Origin: Croceicoccus naphthovorans
GTDB lineage: Bacteria > Pseudomonadota > Alphaproteobacteria > Sphingomonadales > Sphingomonadaceae
DNA length: 64,000 nt
Reading direction: 5' to 3'
NCBI RefSeq assembly: GCF_001028705.1
Contig: NZ_CP011771.1
Coordinates: forward strand, 130,681-194,680
The notes beneath the pieces are model-generated. The model worked only from the letters and a program-made list of their open reading frames with translations. It did no database searches and was not told the origin of the DNA. Within the stretch, counting starts at the first letter, position 1. Each line of letters opens with the position of its first letter. Shown piece after piece: positions 50,141-58,469 of this stretch. The position numbers and the translations under genes were made by a program.

Positions 50141-50617
50141 GGGTCCATATCGAAAGTGGCGAGCCTTGCCCGCCTGCGGGCGCCAGCTTGCGCATCTGAC
50201 CAAGGCCTTGCCGTGGCGCATGGCGATGGACGGGGAGGGGCTAGGCGCAGCCTCGTGTGACCCCACGCGCCTCTGACCGGCATGGAGCGGCGGCCGAGGA
50301 AGGCAATGCCCGCTGCCGCGGGCGCTGGCGGGTAGGAGCAGGCCCTGTCGAAATGGCCGAGGCTCACGGGTCTGACCTTTGCGGGATCCGCCGGGCCTGA
50401 CCTGACGAAACCGCCCTTCGTTTGCCGATGAACCCTGCAGGGCCAGTCCCTGGCCGCAACCCAAAAGCAGCGGACCGTGAAGCCCTTCAGGCTTGCCGCA
50501 CCACTCCTCGCTTTTGGGTTTCCCTCACATGAGTTCGGTGCGGGCCCGGGCCTTTGGCCCTGCCTGTGGTGTTCATCGGCGGGCGGTTCCGCCGAGTTCA
50601 AGCCACGGAGATACCCC
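50141..50617. other. Intergenic region upstream of ssb
   Basis: 477 bp with a G-tract (ACGGGGAGGGGCTAGG, 50230-50245) like those in the gene leaders, but 370 bp from the next start. No coding frame with support; the promoter of the ssb-like gene should lie toward 50450-50600. Confidence 0.4.
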
Positions 50618-50953
50618 ATGAAGAACCTCGTCATCCTGATCGGTCGCATCGCCGCCGCTCCCGAAACCCGCCACGCCGGTGAAACCGCGATCACTTCGTT
50701 CACCCTCGTCACCGATCGCCCCAAGCTGGTCGACGGCAAGACGGTCAAGAACGAGGCCGGCTACACCGAGACCCTCGCCGAATTCCACCGCGTCACCGCT
50801 TTCAACGGCCTCGGCACCTCGGTCGCCAAGCACAAGAAGAAGGGCGACCTGGTCGAGGTGCAGGGCCGCCTCCACTACTCGAAGTGGACCGACCGCGAGG
50901 GCGTCGAACGCTACGCGGTCGAGATCGTCGCCGAGGAAGTTCTCTTCCTCTGA
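50618..50953 (+). CDS. ssb: Single-stranded DNA-binding protein
   Basis: 111 residues with an OB-fold: MKNLVILIGRIAAAPETRHA, ITSFTLVTDRPK, EFHRVTAFNGLGTSVAKHKKKGDLVEVQGRLHYSKWTDREGVERYAVEIVAEEVLFL. Shorter than chromosomal SSB: the acidic tail ending in DDIPF is absent, so it may protect DNA without recruiting SSB partners. GGAG precedes the ATG. Confidence 0.85.
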   Translation: MKNLVILIGRIAAAPETRHAGETAITSFTLVTDRPKLVDGKTVKNEAGYTETLAEFHRVTAFNGLGTSVAKHKKKGDLVEVQGRLHYSKWTDREGVERYAVEIVAEEVLFL

Positions 50954-51454
50954 CACCGAGCCCGGGAGGCGGCGCTGCCGCCTCCCACTGGGCCAAGGCC
51001 AGCCCCCCATCACTCATGTAGTCGCTGCGACGGGCGAAACACCGGTTGCGAAAAAGGCAACGCGCGGCGTCTATTTCGCACTTGCAGCATGGAGGGTGCC
51101 GACCCATATGGGGGGTGCCTTTCAGGCATCCTCTCCCAAAACTTTCCAAGGGGCCGGCTCTCGCTGGCCCCATTTTTTTGCCTGCCGGGTCTGCGCATGT
51201 GCCCCTCCGGGCATGGCATGTGTGACACTTTGCCCTCGGGCAGAGTGTCATGTTGCATCGCCCGCATGGGGCCTGCGGAGGGCGGGTTCATCGATCATGC
51301 CTGCACGATCTCCAATGCGGTGGCGGATAGAAGGCAGCGCACGTGGCAGCGCAAGCCAGATGGCGCCTCCGGGCGAAGTGTCACGGGCGACAAACGTCAG
51401 CGCGGGGCACAAAGGGGATTCACAGGATTCACCTTTTGTGCTCAATACTGATCG
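50954..51454. other. Intergenic region after ssb
   Basis: 500 bp. Holds the terminator at 51150-51179, an imperfect palindrome around 51222-51250 (GACACTTTGCCC with GGGCAGAGTGTC), and no supported gene. The promoter for 51455 is probably in 51380-51450, which is more AT-rich. Confidence 0.5.
51150..51179 (+). terminator. Intrinsic terminator
   Basis: GGGGCC (51150-51155) and GGCCCC (51166-51171) enclose a 10-base loop and are followed by a run of seven T (51173-51179), about 200 bp after the ssb-like gene. Confidence 0.7.
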
Positions 51455-52012
51455 ATGGAACGAGCCCAAGAAATCACTGGCGTCGGTGGGATCTACGCGG
51501 TCCTGGTCGAAGCCTCGAACCGCCCCCGCTACGCGTTTCTTGTCCTCCAGCTGGTCGCTGAGATTGCCGACGGGCGAGGGCAAGCCGGACCTTTCGTGGC
51601 GCTAGGCGGTGTGCCGGTGCTTCTGCGCGAATGGCTCTGCTCCCAGCTCTTGCCGATGAGCGAACAGCCCGCACGGCGGGCGGCGCTGCGCGCGCGCGTG
51701 GCCGCTGCGCTGAAGGACGAACTGACCGGTGACGCTGCTCGTGATGCGGTGCGCATCGCCGCGGCGGTCGAGGAGCAGGTCCAGGCCGTCGGCCGAGCCA
51801 ATGTCAGCCGCGCAATCTCCGATCTCGTGCGCGCCGGGCTGATGACCCGGCACTATGCGGGCTACGCCACCAACCACAAGAACCGCGGCGGCGGGCGCCA
51901 CGCGGTCTATGTGATCAAGCCGGGCGTCCTTGCGCTGCTGCGCAAACCCGCGCCGCTGCGGCGACACGGCCCGGGTCCTGCCAATTTCCAGGGCGAACTA
52001 TTCGCGGCCTGA
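51455..52012 (+). CDS. Hypothetical protein with C-terminal winged-helix-like region
   Basis: 185 residues. N-terminal part hydrophobic-rich (GGIYAVLVEASNRPRYAFLVLQLVAEIADG); C-terminal part winged-helix-like, with helix AISDLVRAGLMTRHYAGYATNHKNRGGGRHAVYVIKP forming the wing. Possibly a plasmid copy/transcription regulator. No family named. Followed 117 bp later by the MucR-like gene. Confidence 0.65.
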   Translation: MERAQEITGVGGIYAVLVEASNRPRYAFLVLQLVAEIADGRGQAGPFVALGGVPVLLREWLCSQLLPMSEQPARRAALRARVAAALKDELTGDAARDAVRIAAAVEEQVQAVGRANVSRAISDLVRAGLMTRHYAGYATNHKNRGGGRHAVYVIKPGVLALLRKPAPLRRHGPGPANFQGELFAA

Positions 52013-52129
52013 ACCTTCGCACTTCGAGCATCTGGTCAGGCCTGGCGCACCCCGGCGATGCTCCTATGGCGTGGTGGCGAACTATCGCATAGGAACCCCT
52101 GATCCGTGGATTGGAAAGGTCTTGCCCGC

Positions 52130-52618
52130 ATGGAAAACGAAGCATTGCTGGATCATGTTGCCGACATCGTCTCTGCCCATGTCAGCAACAATTCGGTGGC
52201 AGCCACAGACCTGCCGGGCCTGATTCAGGCGGTCTACGCTTCGCTTGCCGCGCTTGGACAGGCGCCGGAACCGGCCGCGGAAGAGCTGAAGCCCGCCGTC
52301 TCGGTGCGGTCGTCGGTCAAGCACGACGCCGTCACCTGCCTCGAGTGCGGCGAGAAAATGAAGATGCTCAAGCGCCATCTCGGCACCGAGCACAACCTGA
52401 CGCCCGCCGAGTACCGGACACGCTGGAGCCTGCCCGCCGACTATCCGATGGTCGCGCCCGACTATGCCGCCAAGCGCAAGGAACTCGCGGTCAGGATCGG
52501 CCTTGGCCGCAAGCCCGGCCAGAGCCCGAAGGCTGACGCAAATGCAGCGCCCAAGGCTCAGTCCAAGGCCGCTGCGGCCCCGGCAAAACGCAAGAAGCTC
52601 GGCGTCGCCTTCGGCTAG
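52130..52618 (+). CDS. MucR/Ros-family zinc-finger transcriptional regulator
   Basis: 162 residues from ATG 52130. The Ros/MucR domain is clear: AVTCLECGEKMKMLKRHLGTEHNLTPAEYRTRWSLPADYPMVAPDYAAKRKELAVRIGLG, with C-x2-C and H-x3-4-H (here H-LGTE-H) zinc ligands. C-terminal lysine/alanine-rich tail. MucR proteins are H-NS-like regulators that silence horizontally acquired genes in alphaproteobacteria. A GTG at 52106 is an alternative start. Confidence 0.85.
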   Translation: MENEALLDHVADIVSAHVSNNSVAATDLPGLIQAVYASLAALGQAPEPAAEELKPAVSVRSSVKHDAVTCLECGEKMKMLKRHLGTEHNLTPAEYRTRWSLPADYPMVAPDYAAKRKELAVRIGLGRKPGQSPKADANAAPKAQSKAAAAPAKRKKLGVAFG

Positions 52619-52683
52619 GGCCGCGCTGGGGCCCATGGCCGAAAATCACGTCTGTGGCCTCGGTCTTGCCGTGACTCCCAGGC

Positions 52684-53193
52684 TCAACGTTCTGCTGCTG
52701 CCAGGGAAGCAGCAATGGCGCCGATCGACTGGAACAGCACGAGTGGATCGTCGCGCGAAGGCAGGAAGCCCTTGCCTAGCCAGAAGGCCGCTGCCTCGTC
52801 GTCGATGGCATTGACGATCACTGCACGACCGCCAACAAGGCGGGCAGCTTCCAGACACCGTCCCAGTGCGTGGCGCAGCAATCCCGAGCCGATGCCCTGT
52901 CCCGCCCACGCCAGGTCGGTCGCGAGTTGACCGAGCAGCAGGCAAGGCACTGGATCGGGCGGCTGCCCCGTCCGGATGGAACGCGGCAGAATGCCGGGGA
53001 TCACCGATGTCGGAGCCAGCCCGTAGTAGCCGACCACCCGCATCGCCTCATGCACGACCAACACCGCGGTAAACCCGCGCTCCTGGTTTGCGAGGGCGCG
53101 CGCCTTGAGCCAGTGATTGAGCGATGGCTTGCCGCAGTCGAAGTCATCGACTTCATGAGCTGCGTTCAACAGTTCCGGCGGCGACAGGCCCAA
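52684..53193 (-). CDS. GNAT-acetyltransferase toxin (TacT-like)
   Basis: 169 residues. GNAT fold: VDDFDCGKPSLNHWLKARALANQERGFTAVLVVHEAMRVVGYYGLAP, then LLLGQLATDLAWAGQGIGSGLLRHALGRC with the acetyl-CoA loop (Q-G-x-G-S-G), and FWLGKGFLPSRDD. The order after an RHH antitoxin gene, separated by 3 bp, is the TacA-TacT/AtaR-AtaT arrangement; toxins acetylate the amino group of charged tRNAs and block translation. Substrate here is inferred. Confidence 0.85.
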   Translation of the reverse strand: MGLSPPELLNAAHEVDDFDCGKPSLNHWLKARALANQERGFTAVLVVHEAMRVVGYYGLAPTSVIPGILPRSIRTGQPPDPVPCLLLGQLATDLAWAGQGIGSGLLRHALGRCLEAARLVGGRAVIVNAIDDEAAAFWLGKGFLPSRDDPLVLFQSIGAIAASLAAAER

Positions 53194-53196
53194 TTA

Positions 53197-53496
53197 TCAG
53201 TGCCGATCGTCCGAGGGCATGTCCCAAGGCGCCGGTCGCCTGAGCACATCGACGAGCGATGGAACCGCCTCGGCGGGTTGTTCCAGCAGCGCGATGAATT
53301 CGGCAAACCCTTCGCCGCTCATCCGCACGAGCCTCTGGTCCATCAGGACATCCTCGGCAGCACGCACAGCTGCTTCTCGCACGAAATCGGTTCGCGAGCG
53401 CCCGCGCGCGCTTGCCGCACGATCGATCAGGGCAATGTCGGCATCGGGCAGACGCATCGATACCGGGTGATCCTTGCGTTCAAGGGACTTGGCCAT
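53197..53496 (-). CDS. DUF1778 ribbon-helix-helix antitoxin (TacA-like)
   Basis: 99 residues. RHH start KDHPVSMRLPDADIALIDRAASARGRSRTDFVREAAVRAAEDVLMDQR, as in DUF1778 antitoxins; the C-terminal part would block the GNAT toxin. Promoter lies in 53497-53553, where a strong palindrome (53526-53546) suits autoregulation. Confidence 0.85.
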   Translation of the reverse strand: MAKSLERKDHPVSMRLPDADIALIDRAASARGRSRTDFVREAAVRAAEDVLMDQRLVRMSGEGFAEFIALLEQPAEAVPSLVDVLRRPAPWDMPSDDRH

Positions 53497-53525
53497 ATTC
53501 TATCTCCACAAGGCACCATACACGG

Positions 53526-53546
53526 TGTATTGCAAAATGCAATACA
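53526..53546. promoter_or_regulatory. Operator palindrome between two TA-type genes
   Basis: TGTATTGCA (53526-53534) and TGCAATACA (53538-53546) flank AAA. It lies between divergent tacA-like (start 53496) and the DUF2384 gene (53554), so one RHH or Xre protein could control both. Confidence 0.6.
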
Positions 53547-53553
53547 GGCTAAA

Positions 53554-53934
53554 ATGCGGTCGGACAGATCCATGAGCAATTCGGCATTCTTGAGGGAGGT
53601 ATCCGACCAGCACGGTGTTTCCGCGAGGCGTCTGGCTGCGGCGCTCAGGACCGCAAAATCCGAGCTGGCCATTGCCGCCGGGCTCTCGCCTAATGCGCTT
53701 ACCAAAGCTGCGCGCATCGGAAGCGTGGCAACGCAGACGCGGTTGCACGAAATGTGCCGGATCATCGACCGGATCATTCCTTGGGCGGGCAGCGCGCCAA
53801 CGGCCTTTGCTTGGTACCGGTCGCAATCGCTGCCATCCTTCGGTGATGCCACGCCTGAAGAACTCGTGCATCAGGGACGGAGCAACAAGGTTCACGCCTA
53901 TCTCGATCGGCTGAAAGATGGCGGCTATGCGTGA
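53554..53934 (+). CDS. DUF2384 (MbcA/ParS/Xre-type) antitoxin-like protein, no partner seen
   Basis: 126 residues. Helical N-terminal region (QHGVSARRLAAALRTAKSELAIAAGLSPNALTKAARIGSVATQTRLHEM) and C-terminal DUF2384 signature AFAWYRSQSLPSFGDATPEELVHQGRSNKVHAYLDRLKDGGYA. Such antitoxins normally pair with a RES-domain NAD+-degrading toxin encoded directly downstream, but none follows; the next 300 bp are non-coding. The ATG at 53572 is an alternative start. Confidence 0.75.
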   Translation: MRSDRSMSNSAFLREVSDQHGVSARRLAAALRTAKSELAIAAGLSPNALTKAARIGSVATQTRLHEMCRIIDRIIPWAGSAPTAFAWYRSQSLPSFGDATPEELVHQGRSNKVHAYLDRLKDGGYA

Positions 53935-54080
53935 TTCTGGGGTCATGTGCTTCGTGCGATCGCACCCTGCCAGCCACTGACAAAACCCGTAACCATTTGA
54001 TTTGATTTAACATAATTCACATTATCATCCCGAGCGATCTCTGCAATTTAGAGATGTCACCCGGAGCTACAACGACCCAC

Positions 54081-54120
54081 TTATCCCATAAATCCGGGGC
54101 ACGGTCAGATTATGGGATAA
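54081..54120. repeat. Inverted repeat TTATCCCATAA/TTATGGGATAA
   Basis: Perfect 11-bp arms at 54081-54091 and 54110-54120 with an 18-base spacer. It could end transcription of the DUF2384 gene or be a further operator ahead of hipBA. Confidence 0.5.
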
Positions 54121-54156
54121 CTTGCGGCGCACCGCCTCATATCGCACCGCTTTGAC

Positions 54157-54270
54157 ATTCCCGTTCGGGAATTTGTGCATGAGCTGACGCCAGGCACCAC
54201 GATGTTATTCCCGAGCGGGAATAGATGCCTTGAAATCGGCCACAATCGAGCATAACTTCCCGTTCGGTAA
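54157..54270 (+). promoter_or_regulatory. Three HipB-type operators
   Basis: ATTCCCGTTCGGGAAT (54157-54172), ATTCCCGAGCGGGAAT (54207-54222) and TTCCCGTTCGGTAA (54257-54270). The centres are 50 bp apart, so all face the same side of the helix. The last ends one base before the hipB start at 54272 and would block initiation when bound. Confidence 0.7.
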
Positions 54271-54271
54271 T

Positions 54272-54484
54272 ATGGACAGCAATTCACTTGGCCTCCTTGT
54301 GCGCCGCGAACGCAAGGCACAGAACCTGAAGCAGGCAGAGCTTGCGGCAGTGAGCGGCGTTGGCGTGCGGTTTATTGTCGATCTCGAAGCTGGCAAGCCG
54401 ACGCTGCAACTCGGCAAGGTGCTTCAGGTCATCACGACGCTCGGCTGCGAAGTCCAGATCGCCCCGCCTGCGAGCCGGTCATGA
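54272..54484 (+). CDS. hipB: HipB-like antitoxin (Xre)
   Basis: 70 residues from ATG 54272. HTH_3: SLGLLVRRERKAQNLKQAELAAVSGVGVRFIVDLEAGKPTLQLGKVLQVITTLGCEVQI, matching HipB. Binds the upstream palindromes and the HipA kinase. A TTG at 54230 opens the frame earlier but would run through an operator. Stop overlaps the hipA start (ATGA). Confidence 0.85.
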   Translation: MDSNSLGLLVRRERKAQNLKQAELAAVSGVGVRFIVDLEAGKPTLQLGKVLQVITTLGCEVQIAPPASRS

Positions 54485-55722
54485 GCAGCAGGCTCACCGT
54501 CTGGTGGGACGGCCGTGTGGTCGGCGCCCTCTATCTCGACCCCTTCGGCGAAACCCAGTTTGCCTATGATCCAGGCTGGCTGACAGAGCTTCGCGCTCCT
54601 GCGCTTTCATTCTCGCTACCCAAGCAGGTCGAGCCATTCCATCGTCGGGAATGCCAGCCTTTCTTTGGCGGCATTCTGCCCGAGGAAAGCCAGCGTACTG
54701 CCATCGCCCGCGCACTTGGTGTCTCCGCCGACAATGAATTCCGGCTGCTCGAGCATCTCGGCGGTGAAGTGGCAGGCGCTTTGACGCTCCTTCCTGAAGG
54801 CGAAGCCCCCACTCCCCATAGCGCCGCAGCGCCCAAACCTCTCGATGATGATCGTCTGATCCAGTTGCTCGATCATTTGCCGATGCGTCCAATGCTGGCG
54901 GGCGAGGATGGGTTGCGGCTGTCATTGGCCGGGGCACAATCGAAACTTCCGGTGCTTCTGATCGACAGGCAGGTTGCCCTGCCAGCACCCGGGCAGCCGA
55001 CCAGTCATATCCTCAAACCACCGATCACGCGTTTCCCCTGGACGACCGAGAACGAATACTTCTGCATGTCGCTCGCCCGCGCCATCGGCCTTGACGTTGC
55101 ACCGGTCGAAATGCGTACGGTTGGCGATCGTTCATTTCTGCTGATCAGTCGCTATGATCGGACCATCGGTCCGTCAGGCGAACTGGTCCGCCTGCATCAG
55201 GAAGACTTCGCGCAGGCGCTTGGCGTGCCGTCACACCGCAAATATGCGAGCGAAGGCGGGCCGAATTTTCCTGATTGCTTCGCGCTGCTGCGCCGGGCAG
55301 CAACCCGTCCGCCACGCGACATCCTGCGGCTGCTCGATGCGGCAATCTTCAACCTGATCATCGGCAATGCTGATGCCCACGCCAAGAATTTTAGCCTCCT
55401 GCACAAGGACGGCGCGATCGAGCTTGCACCGCTCTACGATCTGCTTTCGACCACGCTTTACCCGGAACTCTCGCCGAAGCTCGCGATGAAGATTGGCGGG
55501 AAGCACCTCCTCAACGAACTCGAGCCGCGTCATTGGGACAAGTTCGCTGTCGATTGCGGGCTTGGCGCCCCGTTCGTGCGGACCCGGATCAGGCAATTGT
55601 GTGAGGCTGTCATTGCCGGCCTGGACAACGAATTTACTGGCCCTACTTGGGCGGCAGATGGATTCGTCCCTGTCATCGCGCTTGTCCGTGAGCGCGCCGG
55701 GCTGCTCGGTGGGAAGTTGTGA
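54481..55722 (+). CDS. hipA: HipA-family serine/threonine kinase toxin
   Basis: 413 residues. N-terminal Couple_hipA domain (LTVWWDGRVVGALYLDPFGETQFAYDPGWL), LSLAGAQSKLPVLL with the ATP loop region, TENEYFCMSLARAIGLDVAPVEM, SRYDR, GNADAHAKNFSLLHKDGAIELAPLYDLLST with catalytic D/N positions and DFG-like segment. HipA kinases phosphorylate aminoacyl-tRNA synthetases, GltX in E. coli, causing dormancy. Coupled to hipB. Confidence 0.9.
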   Translation: MSSRLTVWWDGRVVGALYLDPFGETQFAYDPGWLTELRAPALSFSLPKQVEPFHRRECQPFFGGILPEESQRTAIARALGVSADNEFRLLEHLGGEVAGALTLLPEGEAPTPHSAAAPKPLDDDRLIQLLDHLPMRPMLAGEDGLRLSLAGAQSKLPVLLIDRQVALPAPGQPTSHILKPPITRFPWTTENEYFCMSLARAIGLDVAPVEMRTVGDRSFLLISRYDRTIGPSGELVRLHQEDFAQALGVPSHRKYASEGGPNFPDCFALLRRAATRPPRDILRLLDAAIFNLIIGNADAHAKNFSLLHKDGAIELAPLYDLLSTTLYPELSPKLAMKIGGKHLLNELEPRHWDKFAVDCGLGAPFVRTRIRQLCEAVIAGLDNEFTGPTWAADGFVPVIALVRERAGLLGGKL

Positions 55723-56103
55723 TATTGGCGCGACTCGGAAGCCCGCTCCGAGAAATTGTGCTTTAAGGGGCCGATTTACCGAGAAAACGAGATCTAATAG
55801 CCGTTTCATCCGAGTTTTCGCGATTTAACCTGCCCGTCCGCGCTGAAGCTGCCGGACGTTTTCCGGTCCTTCAGGACCGCGCACTCTTGTTAGAAATATC
55901 ACCCCTTATTCCTAACGGAAACGGTCCTCCGACTGCTTCAAAACCATCACTAGATCGTTCATAGATATAGGTTTTGTAACATAAGAATCTGCGGAAAGGT
56001 GGCGAACCTGCTCGTACCGCGCCGCGCCGAATCCAGTGTTCCGTTACCCTGCAAAACGCGAGAACCAATCAACTGCAGGGTAAAGCGGCCTCAATCCTAA
56101 TCT
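55723..56103. other. Intergenic region after hipA
   Basis: About 380 bp, lower GC than its surroundings, with a possible hairpin TTACCCTGCA/TGCAGGGTAA (arms at 56044-56053 and 56074-56083) near the end of the opposite-strand gene. Short frames only; nothing supported. Confidence 0.4.
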
Positions 56104-56385
56104 TTACGGCGTGCGATCATCTGCCTCGCCGGCATTTGCCTGATCGAGCAGGTCCATAAACGTGCGCGCCGCGTCGCCGTCTTGCGGGTCCTTGAACGCC
56201 ACATCGAGATTCGGCGCCGAACCCAGCATGTAGAGCAGCGACCACATGGCGAACCTGCGTCCCTTGTCGGTCTCAAGCCCAAACTCGACCCGCATGCGCT
56301 CGATCCCGCTGGCAAGCCCTTCGGGCGAAACCGCACCGAGATCATCGGTTCCGAAAAAGCGCCGCATCTGGTCGTCGAATTCCAT
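56104..56385 (-). CDS. Hypothetical protein containing an iteron copy
   Basis: 93 residues from ATG 56385: MEFDDQMRRFFGTDDLGAVS, then PEGLASGIERMRVEFGLETD and KGRRFAMWSLLYMLGSAPNL. Helical, acidic, no recognised domain. Its coding sequence includes an exact inverted copy of the RepA iteron (56336-56348). A longer frame to 56586 lacks support. Confidence 0.6.
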   Translation of the reverse strand: MEFDDQMRRFFGTDDLGAVSPEGLASGIERMRVEFGLETDKGRRFAMWSLLYMLGSAPNLDVAFKDPQDGDAARTFMDLLDQANAGEADDRTP

Positions 56386-56947
56386 GGCCCTGCTTCGACA
56401 AGGTTGAGCGGCCCGGTCAAGTTGGACGCACTCGGTCCCGCGCGACCTGCAGCCGCGCTCCTGCGGGTGCGGTGCTTTTCGCTTTGGGCCGCCGGCACTC
56501 TTGCCTCCGGCTCCGTCGCCGTCCCGCGCCCGTGCGATGCACCGGGCCACGCGCCGACTGACTTGCTCCGGCAAGGGGTCCGTCATTTGCAGGTGGGCCG
56601 CAACCGAGGCTGCGGCTAGGCAAGGGCTGAGTTTTGCGGTTAACCCCGAACACCCACATGGGGGTTCGGGGGCAAAACCGTAATCTCTCTCTCATTTCGG
56701 TGGCTGAGCGAAATCAGCATCGCCATAGCATGACGCCTGGGAGATTGGCGGCCGTCAAGGATCGCGGGTGCCCCCCGATTTTGGCTTGCTGCGGCTAGCG
56801 CCTTGCGAGCAAAAATCGGCTCCCCCACGCCCGCGACACGCGGCAGCAGCGCGTGCGCGCCGCCGTCCCTGACTGCCTGACTCCGGCGTCCTTCCGATGG
56901 GCATCTTTCATCAGCGTGATGAGAGAAAATTCCTTTTGGAGGTTATC
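56386..56947. other. Non-coding leader region with strong hairpins
   Basis: 562 bp. A very stable hairpin occupies 56644-56671 (CCCCGAACACCC/GGGGGTTCGGGG, 4-base loop), and a C-tract/stem element 56771-56828. No supported gene in either strand. Confidence 0.45.
56771..56828 (+). promoter_or_regulatory. C-tract/stem leader element, copy 1
   Basis: CCCCCC (56771-56776), CCGATTTT (56775-56782) pairing with AAAATCGG (56812-56819), inner GC-rich pairing, then CTCCCCCAC. Closely matched in sequence and layout by 58323-58369. It precedes the DUF2493 gene by about 120 bases. Confidence 0.45.
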
Positions 56948-58003
56948 ATGACGGACCGTTTCTCGAACTTCGCCGACCTTGCCGAACACTATGCGCGCGA
57001 AATCGCCACGCCCGACTACGCCCGGGCATTCATGGAGCAGACCGAGATGGCCAAGCTCTCGATCGAGCATGAGCCGAGCGCTGTCGAAATGCCCGACCCC
57101 GAGGTGGCGCAAGCGGCGATCGAGATGATGTTGGCAACGGTCTTCGACCTGTTCCGTGACACCCGGATGGAAGACTTCGCAAGCGAAGTCGCCTGGGGCG
57201 TGGCCAACAGCTTCCATGTCGTCGCCAAGCGCCTCGATGACCGCGAGGATGCGATGGCGAACCGGCTTCAGGAGAAGCTGCGCGAATACGATCCGAGCGA
57301 GGTCTATGCGACCGACCTTGAGGACCTGACCATGCAGGCCCGCAGCCTTGCCGAATGCCGCGATGCGATGGAGTGCATGCGTGACCATGCCGCACGGATT
57401 TACCTAGTCGAAACCGGTCGGCCCTTCTCGCCGGTGCGGGGCTCGCGGGTCTCGTCCAAGACCAATGCCTCGATGATCGAAGCGCGCGACTATCTCGCGG
57501 CACAGAAGGCGCAGCGGCGCGAACAGTTTGCACCCACCGGCCCCGTCGTGGTGTTTTCGGGCGGACAGCAGTTCACCGACATTGCCCTCGTTGAAGACTA
57601 TCTCGATGCGATCCATGCCCGGGTCCCGTCAATGGCGCTGGCAACGACCGCCCAGAACAAGGGCGCGGACGTGATCGCGGCAGCCTGGGCATCGCGCCAC
57701 AATGTGCCGGTTATCCTGTGCAGGCCCGATACCTCGCGGGGACCTTCGGCGCCCTATCAGCGCAACGCCCGCATGCTCGCCTTCAAGCCTGTCGAGGCGG
57801 TGGTGTGCAGCGGCGGCGGCATCCAGGCGAACCTTGCCGACCGGCTGCGTGAAGCCCGCGTTCCCTTGCACATCGTGCGCGATTCTTCGGTCCAGAACGA
57901 GGCTCCGGCGGCGCGGGCCAAAGCGGCAACGCAAGCTGAGCGGCCTGCAATGAAGCGCACGGCATGTGGCACCGTCAATGGCGATGAACTCCCGCCGTTC
58001 TGA
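56948..58003 (+). CDS. DUF2493 (SLOG/YspA-type) protein
   Basis: 351 residues. Residues about 1-190 form a plasmid-specific helical domain (MTDRFSNFADLAEHYAREIATPDYARAFMEQTEMAKLSIE). Residues 195-315 are DUF2493: GPVVVFSGGQQFTDIALVEDYLDAIHARVPSMALATTAQNKGADVIAAAWASRHNVPVILCRPD and APYQRNARMLAFKPVEAVVCSGGG, a Rossmann-like SLOG fold that binds nucleotide-type ligands. GGAGG precedes the ATG at 56948. Well-formed terminator follows. Confidence 0.8.
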   Translation: MTDRFSNFADLAEHYAREIATPDYARAFMEQTEMAKLSIEHEPSAVEMPDPEVAQAAIEMMLATVFDLFRDTRMEDFASEVAWGVANSFHVVAKRLDDREDAMANRLQEKLREYDPSEVYATDLEDLTMQARSLAECRDAMECMRDHAARIYLVETGRPFSPVRGSRVSSKTNASMIEARDYLAAQKAQRREQFAPTGPVVVFSGGQQFTDIALVEDYLDAIHARVPSMALATTAQNKGADVIAAAWASRHNVPVILCRPDTSRGPSAPYQRNARMLAFKPVEAVVCSGGGIQANLADRLREARVPLHIVRDSSVQNEAPAARAKAATQAERPAMKRTACGTVNGDELPPF

Positions 58004-58030
58004 GCGGGGCCTGCTCCGATTGCATCAACC

Positions 58031-58071
58031 AGAAGGGTGTCCAGCCTCACCGCTGGATGCCCTTCTTTTTT
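58031..58071 (+). terminator. Intrinsic terminator after DUF2493 gene
   Basis: AGAAGGGTGTCCAG (58031-58044) pairs with CTGGATGCCCTTCT (58053-58066), loop of 8, followed by TTTTTT. Confidence 0.8.
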
Positions 58072-58322
58072 GTCGATCGGGACGCACACCTTGATGGCCC
58101 GGCTCGCTCGCTTCTTGCCCCGACAGTAACGGCCTGACGGCCTGCTGGCGCCGAAGCATCGTTACTGGCGATGCGGCAACCAGGAACGCCGCGAAGGCTT
58201 CGCATCGACCGGGCAGGCGCTGCCCGCGCGTGGACCACCGGGGTGCTGCCTAACAGGGTTAAACACTCTCGCAGACTTCCAAGCATGATGGCCGCCATTG
58301 GCCCGCGTCAAGAAGGGCGGTT

Positions 58323-58369
58323 CCCCCAATTTTTGCGCCTGAAGAAGGCGAAAAAATCGGCTCCCCCAC
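58323..58369 (+). promoter_or_regulatory. C-tract/stem leader element, copy 2
   Basis: CCCCC (58323-58327), ATTTTTGCGCC (58329-58339) pairing with GGCGAAAAAAT (58347-58357), loop of 7, then CGGCTCCCCCAC. Same architecture as 56771-56828. It precedes the gene at 58470 by about 100 bases in an otherwise gene-free 466-bp spacer (58004-58469). Confidence 0.45.
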
Positions 58370-58469
58370 CCCCGCTCGCGCGGCGGGCCGCGGGCGGCCC
58401 GTTCCTGACCCGGGCCAAGCTCGGCCATCCCGAAGGAGACCTCTTCAATTCCTTTGACAGGAGGCTCAC

